DNA of 64,000 nucleotides from Hymenobacter algoricola (GTDB taxonomy: Bacteria > Bacteroidota > Bacteroidia > Cytophagales > Hymenobacteraceae). The DNA is taken from the NCBI RefSeq assembly GCF_039539525.1, contig NZ_BAABDH010000024.1:1-64000 (forward strand), in the 5' to 3' direction. Under the pieces are notes generated by a model. It was not told the origin of the DNA. It saw only the letters and a list, made by a program, of their open reading frames with translations, and searched no databases. A program made the position numbers and the translations under genes. Shown here in pieces: positions 7,983 to 17,929 of the stretch (position 1 is the first letter of the stretch; each line of letters starts with the position of its first letter).

Positions 7983-9713
7983 ATGGCAGACCCCAATGCT
8001 TCCTTTCTCACGCCCGGCCAGCGCCTGTGGCGGCTGCTGGCCTCCGAGCGGCGCGACATCACCTACCTCTACGTGTACGCGGCCCTGGCCGGGGTTATCA
8101 ACCTGTCGCTGCCGCTGGGCGTGCAGTCGGTTATCGGCTTTGTCAGCAGCGGGGCCGTGAGCACCTCGCTGGTCGTGCTCATCACCTTTATTGTGGTCGG
8201 GACGCTGCTGGTGGGTGGCTTGCAGGTGATGCAGGTGTATCTGGTCGAATTCATTCAGCAGCGCCTGTTTGCCCGCATCAGCCTCGACTTTGCCCTGCGC
8301 CTGCCGCGGGTGCGCACCGAAGCCCTGGACGGCCAGTACCTGCCGGAGCTAATGAACCGCCTGCTCGACGCGCCCACCCTGCAGAAAGGGCTGGCTACCA
8401 TCTTGGTAGAGTTTTCGGCCGCGGCGTTGCAGATTTTGTTCGGCCTGATCCTGCTTTCCTTCTACCACCCCATTTTCATTGCCTTCGGGGTGCTGCTGGT
8501 GCTGCTGCTGGCCCTGATGATTCGCGTGACGGGCCCCAAGGGCCTGAGCACCAGCCTGCAGGAGTCGAAGTACAAGTACAAGGTAGTGGCCTGGCTCGAA
8601 GACGTGGCCCGCACCGTGCAGACCTTCCGTCATCCGCCCCGGCAGGAGCTGGCCCTGGACCGCACCGACACGCTGGTGGAGGGCTACCTGAGTGCCCGCC
8701 AGAGCCACTTCCGGGTGCTGCTCACCCAGTTCTGGGGCTTTGTAGCGTTCAAAACCCTGATTACGGCCACCCTGCTCATCATCGGCTGCTGGCTGCTCAT
8801 CAACCGCCAGATTAACATTGGCCAGTTCGTGGCCGCCGAAATCATCATCATTCTCACCATTTCGGCCGTGGAGAAAGTGCTGCTCAAGCTCGACGTGGTG
8901 TACGACGCGCTAACCGCGCTCGACAAAATCGGCCACGTGCTGGACCTCCCGGTGGTGACTGGTACCGGCGGTACCATGCTGCCGCTGCCGGCCGTGCGCG
9001 GCGGCCTGCGGGCTGAGCTGCGCCAGCTCAGCTACCAGTACCCCAGCGGCCACCGCCACCCGCTCGACGAGCTCACCCTCACCATCGGTTCGGGCGAGCA
9101 CCTGGGCCTGGCCGGCTACGACGGCTCGGGCAAAACCACGCTGCTGCGCATTCTGGCGGGCTTGCTCACCGGCTACACCGGCGTGGTGGCCTACGACGGG
9201 CTGGCCCTGCAGGACCTGGCGCCCACCTCCCTGGGCGAGCACGTAGGCGACACCATCGCCCCCCAGCACCTGTTCGACGGCACCGTGCTCGACAACCTCG
9301 CCCTGGGTCAGAACAGTGTGGCGTCCGAGGACGTGGCCTGGGCCCTGGAGCTGGTGGGCATGCGCGACGACGTGTACGGCCGCCCGCTGGGGCTGAACAC
9401 GCCGCTGGGCATCGGTACGCCGCTGGCCGACAGCACCCGCCAGAAGCTGCTGCTGGCCCGCGCCCTGGTGCGCCGGCCGCGCCTGCTGCTGCTCGACAAT
9501 TTCCTGCCCAATGTGGAGCCCGCCGAGCAGCTGCGCATCCTGCGCCGCGTGCTGGCCCCCGAACACCACTGGACCGTGGTGCTGGCCTCCAACGATTTGC
9601 GCCTGCTGGGCCTGTGCCCGCGGCTGGCCGTGCTGCGCGAAGGCACCCTGGTCGCCGATGGCGCGTTTGCCGACGTCGCCCGGCAGGCCGAGCTACAGGA
9701 GCTGCTGGCGTAA
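7983..9713 (+). CDS. ABC exporter (membrane plus ATPase domain) with degenerate ATPase motifs
   Basis: The 576-aa product has a six-helix exporter domain (about residues 25-320) and an ATPase domain (about 335-576), like a type I secretion ABC protein without a peptidase domain. Walker A is intact (G-Y-D-G-S-G-K-T-T near 378) and a Q-loop glutamine is visible (A-P-Q-H-L-F-D-G). The signature LSGGQ is replaced by L-A-D-S-T near 480. The catalytic glutamate after Walker B is asparagine (L-L-L-L-D-N, near 500-505), and the switch histidine also appears to be asparagine (L-A-S-N-D). A homodimer should bind ATP but hydrolyse it poorly. It is followed by HlyD and TolC genes, so it belongs to a three-part export system. 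The substrate is unknown. Confidence 0.88.
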   Translation: MADPNASFLTPGQRLWRLLASERRDITYLYVYAALAGVINLSLPLGVQSVIGFVSSGAVSTSLVVLITFIVVGTLLVGGLQVMQVYLVEFIQQRLFARISLDFALRLPRVRTEALDGQYLPELMNRLLDAPTLQKGLATILVEFSAAALQILFGLILLSFYHPIFIAFGVLLVLLLALMIRVTGPKGLSTSLQESKYKYKVVAWLEDVARTVQTFRHPPRQELALDRTDTLVEGYLSARQSHFRVLLTQFWGFVAFKTLITATLLIIGCWLLINRQINIGQFVAAEIIIILTISAVEKVLLKLDVVYDALTALDKIGHVLDLPVVTGTGGTMLPLPAVRGGLRAELRQLSYQYPSGHRHPLDELTLTIGSGEHLGLAGYDGSGKTTLLRILAGLLTGYTGVVAYDGLALQDLAPTSLGEHVGDTIAPQHLFDGTVLDNLALGQNSVASEDVAWALELVGMRDDVYGRPLGLNTPLGIGTPLADSTRQKLLLARALVRRPRLLLLDNFLPNVEPAEQLRILRRVLAPEHHWTVVLASNDLRLLGLCPRLAVLREGTLVADGAFADVARQAELQELLA

Positions 9714-9847
9714 ATTTCAATTAAGAATGACAGGCGAAAGATTAAAAACGGCCGTTATGGCCAGCTCCATTACCGCTGGCTCAACCGCTTTTTGCTTACT
9801 CCTCCTCGTCGCTACTTCTTAAGTACTACTTCTTAATTCGAGAATAC

Positions 9848-11257
9848 ATGCCTTTCGCCGAACATCCTCTGGACGAATCCAACCCGCTGACCGGGCGCTT
9901 TCGCTCCTATGCGCGGGTGCAAACCCCGCGGGCCGGCCGCACGCTGGCCCGCTGGACGGCCGGGCTGGGCCTGCTGGTGCTGCTGGCCGGCTTCCTGCCC
10001 TGGACCCAGAACATCCGCTCGACCGGCTCGCTGACCACGCTGCGCCCCCAGGACCGCCCCCAGACCGTACCCAGCACCATTGCCGGCCGCATCCAGCGCT
10101 GGCGGGTGCGCGAAGGCCAGCACGTGCGCAAGGGCGACACGCTGGTCGACATCGTGGAAGTCAAGGAAAAATACTTCGACCCCAAGCTCGTGCAGCGTAC
10201 CGGCGAGCAGCTCGACGCCAAGATTGGCTCCCTGGGCGAAAACCGGGCGAAAGGCACCGCCCTCAGCGCCCAGCAGACGGCGTTGCGCGCCGGTCTGCAG
10301 GTCAGTCTGAGCAAGGCCCGCAACTACGTGGAGCAAAGCCGGCTGAAGGTTAATTCCGATGCCGCCGACCTGGTGGCCGCGCGCAACGACTTCACCATTG
10401 CCGAGCGGCAGCAGCAGCGGCAGGAAGAGCTGTATAAGCAGGGCCTGAAATCACTCACGGAGCTGGAGCAGCGCCGGCTCAAGTTTCAGGAAAGTACCGC
10501 CAAGCTCCAATCCGCCGAAAACAAGCTGGCCGCCAGCCGCCAGGCCCTCACCAACGCCCAGCTGGAGCTGGCCTCGCTGGCGGCCGAATACCAGGACAAG
10601 CTCGCCAAGTCAGAGTCGGACCGGCGCTCGGTAACGGCCTACCAGTTTGATACCGAAGGCCAGATTGCCAAGATGCGCAACGAGCTGGCCAACCTCAGCA
10701 TCCGGGCGGGCTTCTACCAGATTACGGCTCCCCAGGACGGCTACGTGGTGCGGGCCCTGAAAGAAGGTATCGGTGAAATCGTCAAGGAAGGGGAGCCCAT
10801 CGTGACGGTGATGCCCGACGCGCCGGCGCTGGCCGCCGAGCTCTACGTGAAGCCCATGGACATTCCGCTGCTGCGCGTGGGCCGGCGCGTACGGCTGCAG
10901 TTCGACGGCTGGCCGGCCCTGGTGTTCAGCGGCTGGCCCGGCACCAGCTTCGGCACGTTCGGCGGCGTGGTGGCCGTCATCGACAACATCGACTCCCAGG
11001 GTCAGTACCGCATCCTCGTCACCCCCGACCCAGGCCATGAAGCCTGGCCCAAGCCCCTGCGCGTGGGCTCCGGCGTCTACGGCTGGGCCCTGCTCGACGA
11101 CGTGCCCATCTGGTACGAGCTGTGGCGGCAGGTGAACGGCTTCCCACCCAACTACGTGGGCGGCCCCGTGGCTGACGCCGGAAAAGCGGGCAAAGGTGGG
11201 AAAGACGCCAACAAAGCCGCGAAGGAAGAACCCTCCACCGAAGAAGACGCAAAATGA
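9848..11257 (+). CDS. HlyD-family membrane fusion protein
   Basis: The 469-aa protein has one N-terminal membrane helix (about residues 38-58). A biotinyl-lipoyl-like half follows (T-I-A-G-R-I-Q-R-W-R-V-R-E-G near 75-90), then a long coiled coil (about 115-270) and the second lipoyl half with beta-barrel ('I-T-A-P-Q-D-G-Y-V' near 295). The C-terminus is rich in K, G, A and E and looks disordered. It bridges the ABC protein in the inner membrane and the TolC-like protein. Its stop overlaps the next gene's start by 4 bp (ATGA), showing translational coupling. Confidence 0.9.
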   Translation: MPFAEHPLDESNPLTGRFRSYARVQTPRAGRTLARWTAGLGLLVLLAGFLPWTQNIRSTGSLTTLRPQDRPQTVPSTIAGRIQRWRVREGQHVRKGDTLVDIVEVKEKYFDPKLVQRTGEQLDAKIGSLGENRAKGTALSAQQTALRAGLQVSLSKARNYVEQSRLKVNSDAADLVAARNDFTIAERQQQRQEELYKQGLKSLTELEQRRLKFQESTAKLQSAENKLAASRQALTNAQLELASLAAEYQDKLAKSESDRRSVTAYQFDTEGQIAKMRNELANLSIRAGFYQITAPQDGYVVRALKEGIGEIVKEGEPIVTVMPDAPALAAELYVKPMDIPLLRVGRRVRLQFDGWPALVFSGWPGTSFGTFGGVVAVIDNIDSQGQYRILVTPDPGHEAWPKPLRVGSGVYGWALLDDVPIWYELWRQVNGFPPNYVGGPVADAGKAGKGGKDANKAAKEEPSTEEDAK

Positions 11258-12822
11258 AGCACTTGCGCATTTTCGGGCTGGGCTTACTGCTGCTGAGTAT
11301 TGCTGCCGGGCAGGCGGGGGCGCAAACTACCCGGCCGGCCGCCCCGCTGCCGGGGCAGTCGTCGCGCACCCAGCAGCAGCTCCAGCGCCAGGCCCGGCAG
11401 GTCTACCCCACGGGCCCCCTGGGTGCGCCCGCCCTGGTAACCCGCCCGGTGGAGCTGGCCGATACCGGCCGCGTATTCAGCCTGGCCGATTTGCTGACCT
11501 TCGTGACGCTGCGCCACCCCGTGGCCCGGCAGGCAGGCCTGCTGCCCGAAAGGGCCCTGCAGGAGGTGCGCTTGGCCCGCGGCCAGTTCGACCCCGCGGC
11601 GACCAGCAAGTACTACGGCAAAACCTTCGGCGGCAAGGAGTATTTCCACGACTGGGACTCCCAGCTGCGGGTGCCGCTCTGGTTCGGGGCCGACGTGAAG
11701 GCGGGCTTCGAGCGGGGCGTGGGCACCTTCGTCAACCCCGAAAACTACACGGCCCCGGCGGGCCTGAGCTACGTGGGCATTTCGGTGCCCCTGGCCCAGG
11801 GTCTGTTGATTGATGAGCGGCGGGCGGCGGTGCGCCAGGCGCAGGCGCTACAGGGCCTGGCCGAAGCCGAGCGGCGCGGGGCCCTGAACAAGCTGCAGCT
11901 GCAGGCCGCCAAAGACTACTGGGACTGGACGCTGAGCTACCAGCGGCAGGAGCTGCTGCGCCAGAATGCCGAGCTGGCCGAGGTGCGCTTCCGGGCCGTG
12001 CGCGAGCGGGTCCGCCTGGGCGACCTGGCCGCCATCGACTCGGTGGAGGCCCTCACGGAGCTGCAAAACCGCCAGGCCCAGCTGGTGCAGGCCCGGGTGC
12101 AGTGGCAAAACGCGACGCTCCAGCTCAGCAACTACCTCTGGGACGAGCAGCAGCAGCCCCGCGAGCTGCCCGCCGATGTGCGCCCGCAGGCCCTGCCCGG
12201 CCCCGCCGGCTGGCAGCCCCTGCCCCCCGATTCGCTGGCGGCCCTCACCGAGCTGGCCCGGCAGCTGCACCCCGACCTGCAAAAGAGCCGCGCCAAGCTG
12301 GTCCAGCTGGGTGTGGAGCGCCGCCTGCTGGCCAATAAGCTGCTGCCCAAGCTCACGCTCGACTACAACCTGCTGCAAGCCGGCCAACCCTTCAACCCCG
12401 AAACCGGCGCCAGCTTCCAGGGCACGTACCTGCAGAACAACTACAAGCTGGGCGTGAGCTTCGCCTACCCGCTGCTGCTGCGCCAGGAGCGGGCCAAGCT
12501 CCAGCTCAACCGCCTCAAGCTGAGCGAAACCGAGCTGGCCCTGCAGCAGGATACCCGCAACATCCAGACCGGCGTGGAGACCGTGGCCAACGACTGGGAG
12601 GCCCTGCGCGAGCAGCTGGTCCTGCAGGAGCAGGTGGTGCTGAACGCCGGGCGCCTGCGCCAGGGCGAGCAAATCCGCTTTGAGAACGGGGAAAGCTCGG
12701 TGTTTCTGCTCAACACCCGCGAAGCCAGCCTGGTGGCGGCCCGCGTGAAGCTGGTCGAGCTGCAGGCCAAGTATGCCCAAACCCGAGCTACGCTGCGCTG
12801 GGCGGCCGGCGGCGTCGAATAA
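11254..12822 (+). CDS. TolC-family outer-membrane efflux protein
   Basis: The 522-aa product has a signal peptide (cleavage near G-A-Q-T-T), a proline-rich linker, then two helical repeats with long Q/L/E/A-rich helices as in TolC (about residues 85-510). Motifs such as A-R-Q-A-G-L-L-P and A-K-D-Y-W-D-W-T-L lie where the periplasmic helices are expected. It starts inside the stop codon of the HlyD gene (ATGA), so export channel and adaptor are made together. It should form the outer-membrane exit duct for the exporter at 7983-11257. Confidence 0.9.
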   Translation: MKHLRIFGLGLLLLSIAAGQAGAQTTRPAAPLPGQSSRTQQQLQRQARQVYPTGPLGAPALVTRPVELADTGRVFSLADLLTFVTLRHPVARQAGLLPERALQEVRLARGQFDPAATSKYYGKTFGGKEYFHDWDSQLRVPLWFGADVKAGFERGVGTFVNPENYTAPAGLSYVGISVPLAQGLLIDERRAAVRQAQALQGLAEAERRGALNKLQLQAAKDYWDWTLSYQRQELLRQNAELAEVRFRAVRERVRLGDLAAIDSVEALTELQNRQAQLVQARVQWQNATLQLSNYLWDEQQQPRELPADVRPQALPGPAGWQPLPPDSLAALTELARQLHPDLQKSRAKLVQLGVERRLLANKLLPKLTLDYNLLQAGQPFNPETGASFQGTYLQNNYKLGVSFAYPLLLRQERAKLQLNRLKLSETELALQQDTRNIQTGVETVANDWEALREQLVLQEQVVLNAGRLRQGEQIRFENGESSVFLLNTREASLVAARVKLVELQAKYAQTRATLRWAAGGVE

Positions 12823-13144
12823 GCCGCAGTTCCAGTCGGGCGCCTGCCCCGCACCTCTTGGTCCAGATTCCCGGCTCAGGCCAGGCGCTGGGGTTGTCCC
12901 TTCAGATGAGCTGCGGCCAGCGTGCAGGACCGCCAGGACCGCAACCGGTGAAACCACGCACAACTGCCCCGTCATTGGGGCCGCAAGGTCGGCAAAGCGG
13001 CCCTGCGGCCGGACTCGGGCCGTGGACAATGGGGGACGGGCCGTCTCGGCAGCGCCAGTCAACAATGGCAAGTCGTTAAGTCAGAATCAGCTACCAAGCG
13101 GATAGGCCTGGGCTGTAGCTTGGGCAACCCGTTGAAAGGGGTGT
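12823..13144. other. gene-free stretch between convergent genes
   Basis: The plus exporter operon and the minus ATPase gene converge here. I see no convincing gene and no strong terminator hairpin with a T-run. Confidence 0.4.
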
Positions 13145-15802
13145 TTACTGGTGGGCAGCGTTTGAAGTCGCCGCCTTCACGGGCAGGGCCATGTGAACTG
13201 TAGCTTCCGGAGCCGGCACCATCGGCCGGCCCCGGCGGCGGCTAATCAGCTTTTGCAGCTCTACCGCCCAGAAAACCACGCTCGACGCCGCCACCGTGAT
13301 GCCCAATTCAAGCCAAGTTAGCGGCTGGGTGCTGAACAGGTCATTGAAAAATGGTGTGTAAAGTATCAGCAGGTGCAGGCCTACCGTCAGCGCCACGGCC
13401 CCCAGCAGAGGCTTGTTGGACAGCAGGCCAATGCTGAAAATAGATTCCTGCCTGGACCGAATAGCCAGCGCCAGGCCCAGTTGGCTAAAGCAGAGCACCG
13501 TGAAAGCCATAGTCTGCCAGTGCGCCACGCCGTTGCGCAGGGCCCAGGCCTCCGTCCCGATGGTCAGGCCCCCAACGAGCATTCCGACCAGGACGATAAA
13601 CCAGCCCAGGCCGTTGGCGAAGATGGTTTGGCGCGGGTCGATGGGCGGGCGCAGCATGCTGTGCTTCTCGGAGGGCTCGTAGGCCAGCGCCAGGCCGGGC
13701 AGCCCGTCGGTGACGAGGTTGATCCACAGAATGTGAATGGCCAGCAGCGGCACGGGCAGGCCGAACAAGGGCGCAAAAAACAAGGCGGCTATTTCGCCCG
13801 CGCTGCCGGCCAGGATGTAGCGGATGAACTTGAGGATGTTGTCGAAGATGCGCCGCCCGTGCCGCACGGCGTGCACGATGGTGGCGAAGTTGTCGTCGAG
13901 CAGAATCATGGCCGCCGCTTCCTTGGCCACCTCCGTGCCGTTGATGCCCATGGCCACGCCGATGTCGGCGTTTTTCAGGGCCGGCGCGTCGTTCACGCCG
14001 TCGCCGGTCATGGCTACGAACTGGTGTTTGGCTTGTAAAGCACTAATGATGCGCAGCTTCTGGGCCGGGTCGACGCGGGCGTACACCCGCACTTTTTCCA
14101 CCACGGCGGCAAAGGCCGCCTCGTCGAGCTGGGTCAGTTCCGGCCCGGTCAGCACCAGCTCATCGGGCTTGGATAAGATGCCCAGCTGCTCGGCAATGGC
14201 CTTGGCCGTGAGGGGGTGGTCGCCGGTAATCATGACGGCAATAATGCCGGCCGCCTTGCACTCGGCCACGGCCTGCCCAGCTTCCTGGCGGGGTGGGTCG
14301 ATCAGGCCCGCGAAGCCGATGAAGCTGAGGCCGGTTTCGACGGTGGCGGGCGTGACTTTGGCCGGCAGCTCGGGCAGCAGCTTGCCTGCGTAGCCCAGCA
14401 CCCGGAAGCCTTTGGCCGCCAACTCATCCACGCGCCGCCGCAAGTCGGGGATTTCAGCCTGCTGCTGCTGCCCCGCGTCGAGTTGGTCGAACAGCGCGCT
14501 CAACGCTCCTTTGGTAATACAGAGCACGCCCTGATCGGTCTGGTGCAGCGTCGTCATGCATTTGCGCTCGGAGTCGAAGGGCAGCTCGCCGATGCGCGGA
14601 AACCGGCTTTCGAGGGCGGTGCGGGCGTGGTCTTGCCCGGCGGCGTATTGCACCAGGGCCACTTCGGTGGAGTCGCCCAGCCAGTGGCCGGCCGGGTCCT
14701 GGGTTACGTCGTTGTTGAGGGCCATGGCCGCCAGCAGACCAGTTTGGTTATCCAGCACGGGCAGGGCAAACGCCGGCGCGGCGTACGTGTCCTCCACCGT
14801 CATTTTGTTGAGCGTGAGCGTGCCCGTTTTGTCGGTGCAGATGTAGGTGACCGAGCCCAGCGTTTCGACGGCCGGCAGCTTGCGAATCAGGGCCTGGTCC
14901 TGTATCAGCCGTTTGGCGCCCAGGGCCAGCGACACGGTGACCAGCGCGGGCAAGGCTTCGGGCAGGGCGGCAATAGCCAGCGAAATGGACACCAGCAGCA
15001 GGCTGCCCAGCGGCTCACCCCGCAGCCAGCCCACCCCGAAAAAGAGGGCCCCAATTACCAGCGCCACGGCCGATAAATACTTGCCCAACGTAGCCAGCCG
15101 CTTCTGCAGCGGCGTCATCGTTTCCTCAGTTTGAATGAGCGTCGCAATCTTACCCAGCTCGGTATTCATGCCCGTGGCCACCACATAAGCGGTGGCCCGG
15201 CCGTTGGTCACGAACGTGCCCTTGTAGCCCATGTTCAGCCGGTCGCCGAGCGGAAAGTCCCCCGCGGGCAGTGCCGCCGGGCTTTTCTCCACGTTGGCCG
15301 ATTCGCCGGTCAGCGACGATTCATCCACTTTCAGCGCGTGGGTTTCGAGGAAGCGCACGTCGGCCGGGATGACGTCGCCGGCTTCGAGCACCGCCACGTC
15401 GCCGGGCACCAGGTCGGCCGCCGCGATTTCTACGGGCTGGCCGTTGCGCAGCACCTGGGCCTGGGTGGCCGCCATTTTCTGCAGGGCTTCCATGGCCTGG
15501 TCGGCCCGGTATTCCTGCACGAAGCCGATGACGGCATTAAGGGCAACGATGGCCAGGATGACGTAGACAGATTTCCACTCGCCCACGGCCCCCGATACCA
15601 GGGCTGCCACCAGCAGTACCAGAATCATCACATCGGCCAGCTGGTGCAGCAGCAGCTGCCACACGGTTTTCTTCCTGGTGTCGGCCAAGACATTGGGGCC
15701 GTGTTCGGCCAGCCGCTGCTGGGCCGTAGCTGCGTCGAGCCCGGCGGGCGCGGATTTTAGCTCGTGCGCGACATCGGCAACGGAGGCAACGTGATAATCC
15801 AT
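13145..15802 (-). CDS. P-type Ca2+/cation-transporting ATPase (P2 type)
   Basis: The 885-aa protein shows the full P2 ATPase order: N-terminal cation ATPase domain, first membrane helices, actuator loop with L-T-G-E-S near residue 170, and helix 4 with P-E-A-L-P. The phosphorylation site C-T-D-K-T-G-T-L-T, K-G-A, M-T-G-D-G-V-N-D-A-P-A-L and a helix 6 with N-L-V-T-D-G-L-P follow. The PEALP and N-x-x-T-D residues match calcium pumps of the SERCA/PMR1 group, so Ca2+ (or Mn2+) export from the cytoplasm is likely. I chose the ATG at 15802, because the 11 codons before it are outside the conserved region. A UspA gene lies 62 bp upstream on the same strand. Confidence 0.93.
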   Translation of the reverse strand: MDYHVASVADVAHELKSAPAGLDAATAQQRLAEHGPNVLADTRKKTVWQLLLHQLADVMILVLLVAALVSGAVGEWKSVYVILAIVALNAVIGFVQEYRADQAMEALQKMAATQAQVLRNGQPVEIAAADLVPGDVAVLEAGDVIPADVRFLETHALKVDESSLTGESANVEKSPAALPAGDFPLGDRLNMGYKGTFVTNGRATAYVVATGMNTELGKIATLIQTEETMTPLQKRLATLGKYLSAVALVIGALFFGVGWLRGEPLGSLLLVSISLAIAALPEALPALVTVSLALGAKRLIQDQALIRKLPAVETLGSVTYICTDKTGTLTLNKMTVEDTYAAPAFALPVLDNQTGLLAAMALNNDVTQDPAGHWLGDSTEVALVQYAAGQDHARTALESRFPRIGELPFDSERKCMTTLHQTDQGVLCITKGALSALFDQLDAGQQQQAEIPDLRRRVDELAAKGFRVLGYAGKLLPELPAKVTPATVETGLSFIGFAGLIDPPRQEAGQAVAECKAAGIIAVMITGDHPLTAKAIAEQLGILSKPDELVLTGPELTQLDEAAFAAVVEKVRVYARVDPAQKLRIISALQAKHQFVAMTGDGVNDAPALKNADIGVAMGINGTEVAKEAAAMILLDDNFATIVHAVRHGRRIFDNILKFIRYILAGSAGEIAALFFAPLFGLPVPLLAIHILWINLVTDGLPGLALAYEPSEKHSMLRPPIDPRQTIFANGLGWFIVLVGMLVGGLTIGTEAWALRNGVAHWQTMAFTVLCFSQLGLALAIRSRQESIFSIGLLSNKPLLGAVALTVGLHLLILYTPFFNDLFSTQPLTWLELGITVAASSVVFWAVELQKLISRRRGRPMVPAPEATVHMALPVKAATSNAAHQ

Positions 15803-15864
15803 AGGGTAGCGTGTTGGGGAAACCCGATGGGCCATTAATTTCTGCCCGAGCAGGATTTTGCAGC

Positions 15865-16683
15865 CTACTCCGCGGCCGGCAGCACCAGCACGGGCACGGC
15901 GCTGTGCAGCAACACCTGGGCCGTAACGCTGTGGTGAAACAGCTCGCCCAGGAAGCTGCGCGGCCGGGCAATGAGCACCACCAGATCAAAATCGGCGGGC
16001 CGAGCGACCTGCAGAATGCCATCGGCCGGGGCCGGGGCCACCACGCTGCGGCTACGGATGGGCGGCACCAAGTCGGTAGTGAGACCAGTGCGCTGAACGG
16101 ACTGCAGCGCGCCGTCAGCATCGGGGGCCGGGGCGGCGGTTACGTGCACTACCGTCAGCTCCGCGTGCAGGGCGTCGAGCAGGTGCCGCATGGCTCCCGC
16201 GTGCTGGCCCAGGGAGAATTCCTCCCCGTCCACGGCCAGCAGCACGCGGCGCGGCGGGTGCGTAAAAGGCACGTTGTGGGGCACCACCAGCATGGGGTAA
16301 GGCGCGGTGCGCAGGATGTCCAGCGCCGTGGTGCTGACCAGCTCGTCGGGCGTGGCCTCCGTGTCGGGGCGCCCCAGCACCACCAGCGTCGGCTGGTGGC
16401 GGCTCACGGCATCCGCCACGGCGTAGGCTACGCGGCCGTGGCCTACTTCCGCTACCACCGGCACGGGCAGATTGCTGGTGATACTGCTCAGAGCCAGAGC
16501 GATGGCTTCGCTATTGAGGTTCGACAGGCCACCGGTAAACAGGTCCGGGTCAGTGAGGGCGTCGCGGCGCACGTGCAGCAGCACCAGCCGGGCGCCAAGG
16601 GGGCCGGCCAGGTTGGTGGCGTAGTCGAGGGCGCGGTCAGCAGCCTGAAAAAAGTCGGTCAAGATCAGCAGGGAGGGAGTCAT
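15865..16683 (-). CDS. universal stress protein with two UspA domains
   Basis: The 272-aa product contains two Usp domains in tandem. The first runs from L-I-L-T-D-F near residue 6 to L-V-V-P near 138. The second runs from V-L-L-A-V-D-G near 150 to L-V-L-P at the end. The first copy has L-V-V-L-G-R-P-D. The ATP loop G-x(2)-G-x(9)-G-S/T is not complete in either copy, so nucleotide binding is uncertain. The frame is open further upstream, but the ATG at 16683 starts at the first beta strand. It probably shares a transcript with the P-type ATPase gene downstream. Confidence 0.85.
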   Translation of the reverse strand: MTPSLLILTDFFQAADRALDYATNLAGPLGARLVLLHVRRDALTDPDLFTGGLSNLNSEAIALALSSITSNLPVPVVAEVGHGRVAYAVADAVSRHQPTLVVLGRPDTEATPDELVSTTALDILRTAPYPMLVVPHNVPFTHPPRRVLLAVDGEEFSLGQHAGAMRHLLDALHAELTVVHVTAAPAPDADGALQSVQRTGLTTDLVPPIRSRSVVAPAPADGILQVARPADFDLVVLIARPRSFLGELFHHSVTAQVLLHSAVPVLVLPAAE

Positions 16684-16906
16684 AAACAGACGTAGCAACA
16701 AGGATGAAAGGGACGGTAAGGTACGCCGGACGGACTTACCAAACCCTGCTGAGAATTGCCCCCGGGCATGACGTATGTCATACCGCCGGAGCCGATAGCA
16801 CCGCACCTTTGTCCGGTGCCCTCGGGTAGTCGAAACCCACCCCCGTTCGGGGACGTCCGCTTTGACTGCCAGGCCGCTTTCGGCGACACCTTCTGCCCCC
16901 TTCCTC

Positions 16907-17929
16907 ATGCATATTACTGTTTTTAGTGCTCATCCTTTCGAGCAGCCGTTTCTGCGGGCCGCCGCGCAGAACCGCCACGAGCTGCTGTTCGTGGACGAGG
17001 CGCTGAGTCTGGCCACGGCCGACCGGGCGGCCGGCAGCCCGGCCGTGGCCATTTTCGTTGGGGACGATGCCTCGGCCCCGGTGCTGGAGCGGCTGGCGGC
17101 GCTGGGCGTGCGCTACCTGCTGGTGCGGGCGGCCGGCTACGACCAGGTAGACCTGCCCGCCGCCCAGCGCCTGGGCCTGCGCGTGGCCAACGTGCCCCAC
17201 TACTCCCCGTTTGCCATTGCCGAGCACGCGCTGGCCCTCATGCTGGCTCTCAACCGCCACCTGCACCAGGCCGATGCCCAGGTGCGCCACGCCGACTTCC
17301 GGCTGGACGCGCTGGTCGGCTTCGACCTGCACGGCAAAACCGTCGGCATCGTCGGCTGCGGCACTATCGGGGGCACCCTGGCGGGCCTGCTGCACGGGTT
17401 TGGCTGCCGTTTGCTGGGCGCCGACGTGCAGCCGGACCCAACGCTGACGCAGCGCTTTGGGCTGGAGTTCGTACCGCTCGATACGCTTTGCGCGCAGGCC
17501 GATGTCATCAGCCTGCATGCCCCCCTCACCCCGGCCACCCACCACCTGTTTAATGCCGGGCAGCTGGCGAAAACGAAGCGGGGCGTCATGCTCATCAACA
17601 CCGGCCGCGGCGGCCTGCTGGACACCCAAGCGGCGCTGGCAGCGCTGGATTCCGGCCAGCTGGGCTACCTGGGCCTGGATGTGTACGAGCACGAAAAGGG
17701 CCTGTTCTTCCACGACCACTCGCAGGTTCTGCCCGCCGATACCCTGCTGGCCCAGCTGCTGGCCCGGCCCAATGTGCTTGTGACGGGCCACCAGGGTTTC
17801 CTGACCCGCGAGGCGCTAACCAACATTGCCACCACGGCCCTCGAAACCCTCGACCAGTGGCTTGCCGGGCAGGCGGTGCCCAACGAGCTGACCGCAGCAC
17901 CTGGGGCGGGCATCAGAATACCAGGCTAA
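16907..17929 (+). CDS. ldhA: D-lactate dehydrogenase (D-2-hydroxyacid dehydrogenase family)
   Basis: The 340-aa product should reduce pyruvate to D-lactate with NADH. The Rossmann motif G-I-V-G-C-G-T-I-G-G lies near residue 145, the catalytic arginine region N-T-G-R-G-G-L-L-D near 225, and the glutamate and histidine parts follow (T-G-H-Q-G-F-L-T near 285, as in LdhA). Length matches E. coli LdhA (329 aa). The frame is open from 16862, but the ATG at 16907 begins at the first strand (M-H-I-T-V-F-S-A). It is divergent from the UspA gene with a 223-bp gap. Confidence 0.88.
   Translation: MHITVFSAHPFEQPFLRAAAQNRHELLFVDEALSLATADRAAGSPAVAIFVGDDASAPVLERLAALGVRYLLVRAAGYDQVDLPAAQRLGLRVANVPHYSPFAIAEHALALMLALNRHLHQADAQVRHADFRLDALVGFDLHGKTVGIVGCGTIGGTLAGLLHGFGCRLLGADVQPDPTLTQRFGLEFVPLDTLCAQADVISLHAPLTPATHHLFNAGQLAKTKRGVMLINTGRGGLLDTQAALAALDSGQLGYLGLDVYEHEKGLFFHDHSQVLPADTLLAQLLARPNVLVTGHQGFLTREALTNIATTALETLDQWLAGQAVPNELTAAPGAGIRIPG

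Noticed and set aside
11848..13071. Long open frame of 407 codons on the minus strand opposite the TolC gene
   Set aside because: It is the complement of a GC-rich gene with strong third-position bias; its product is low-complexity (Q, G, L, H) and the TolC frame has clear family features.
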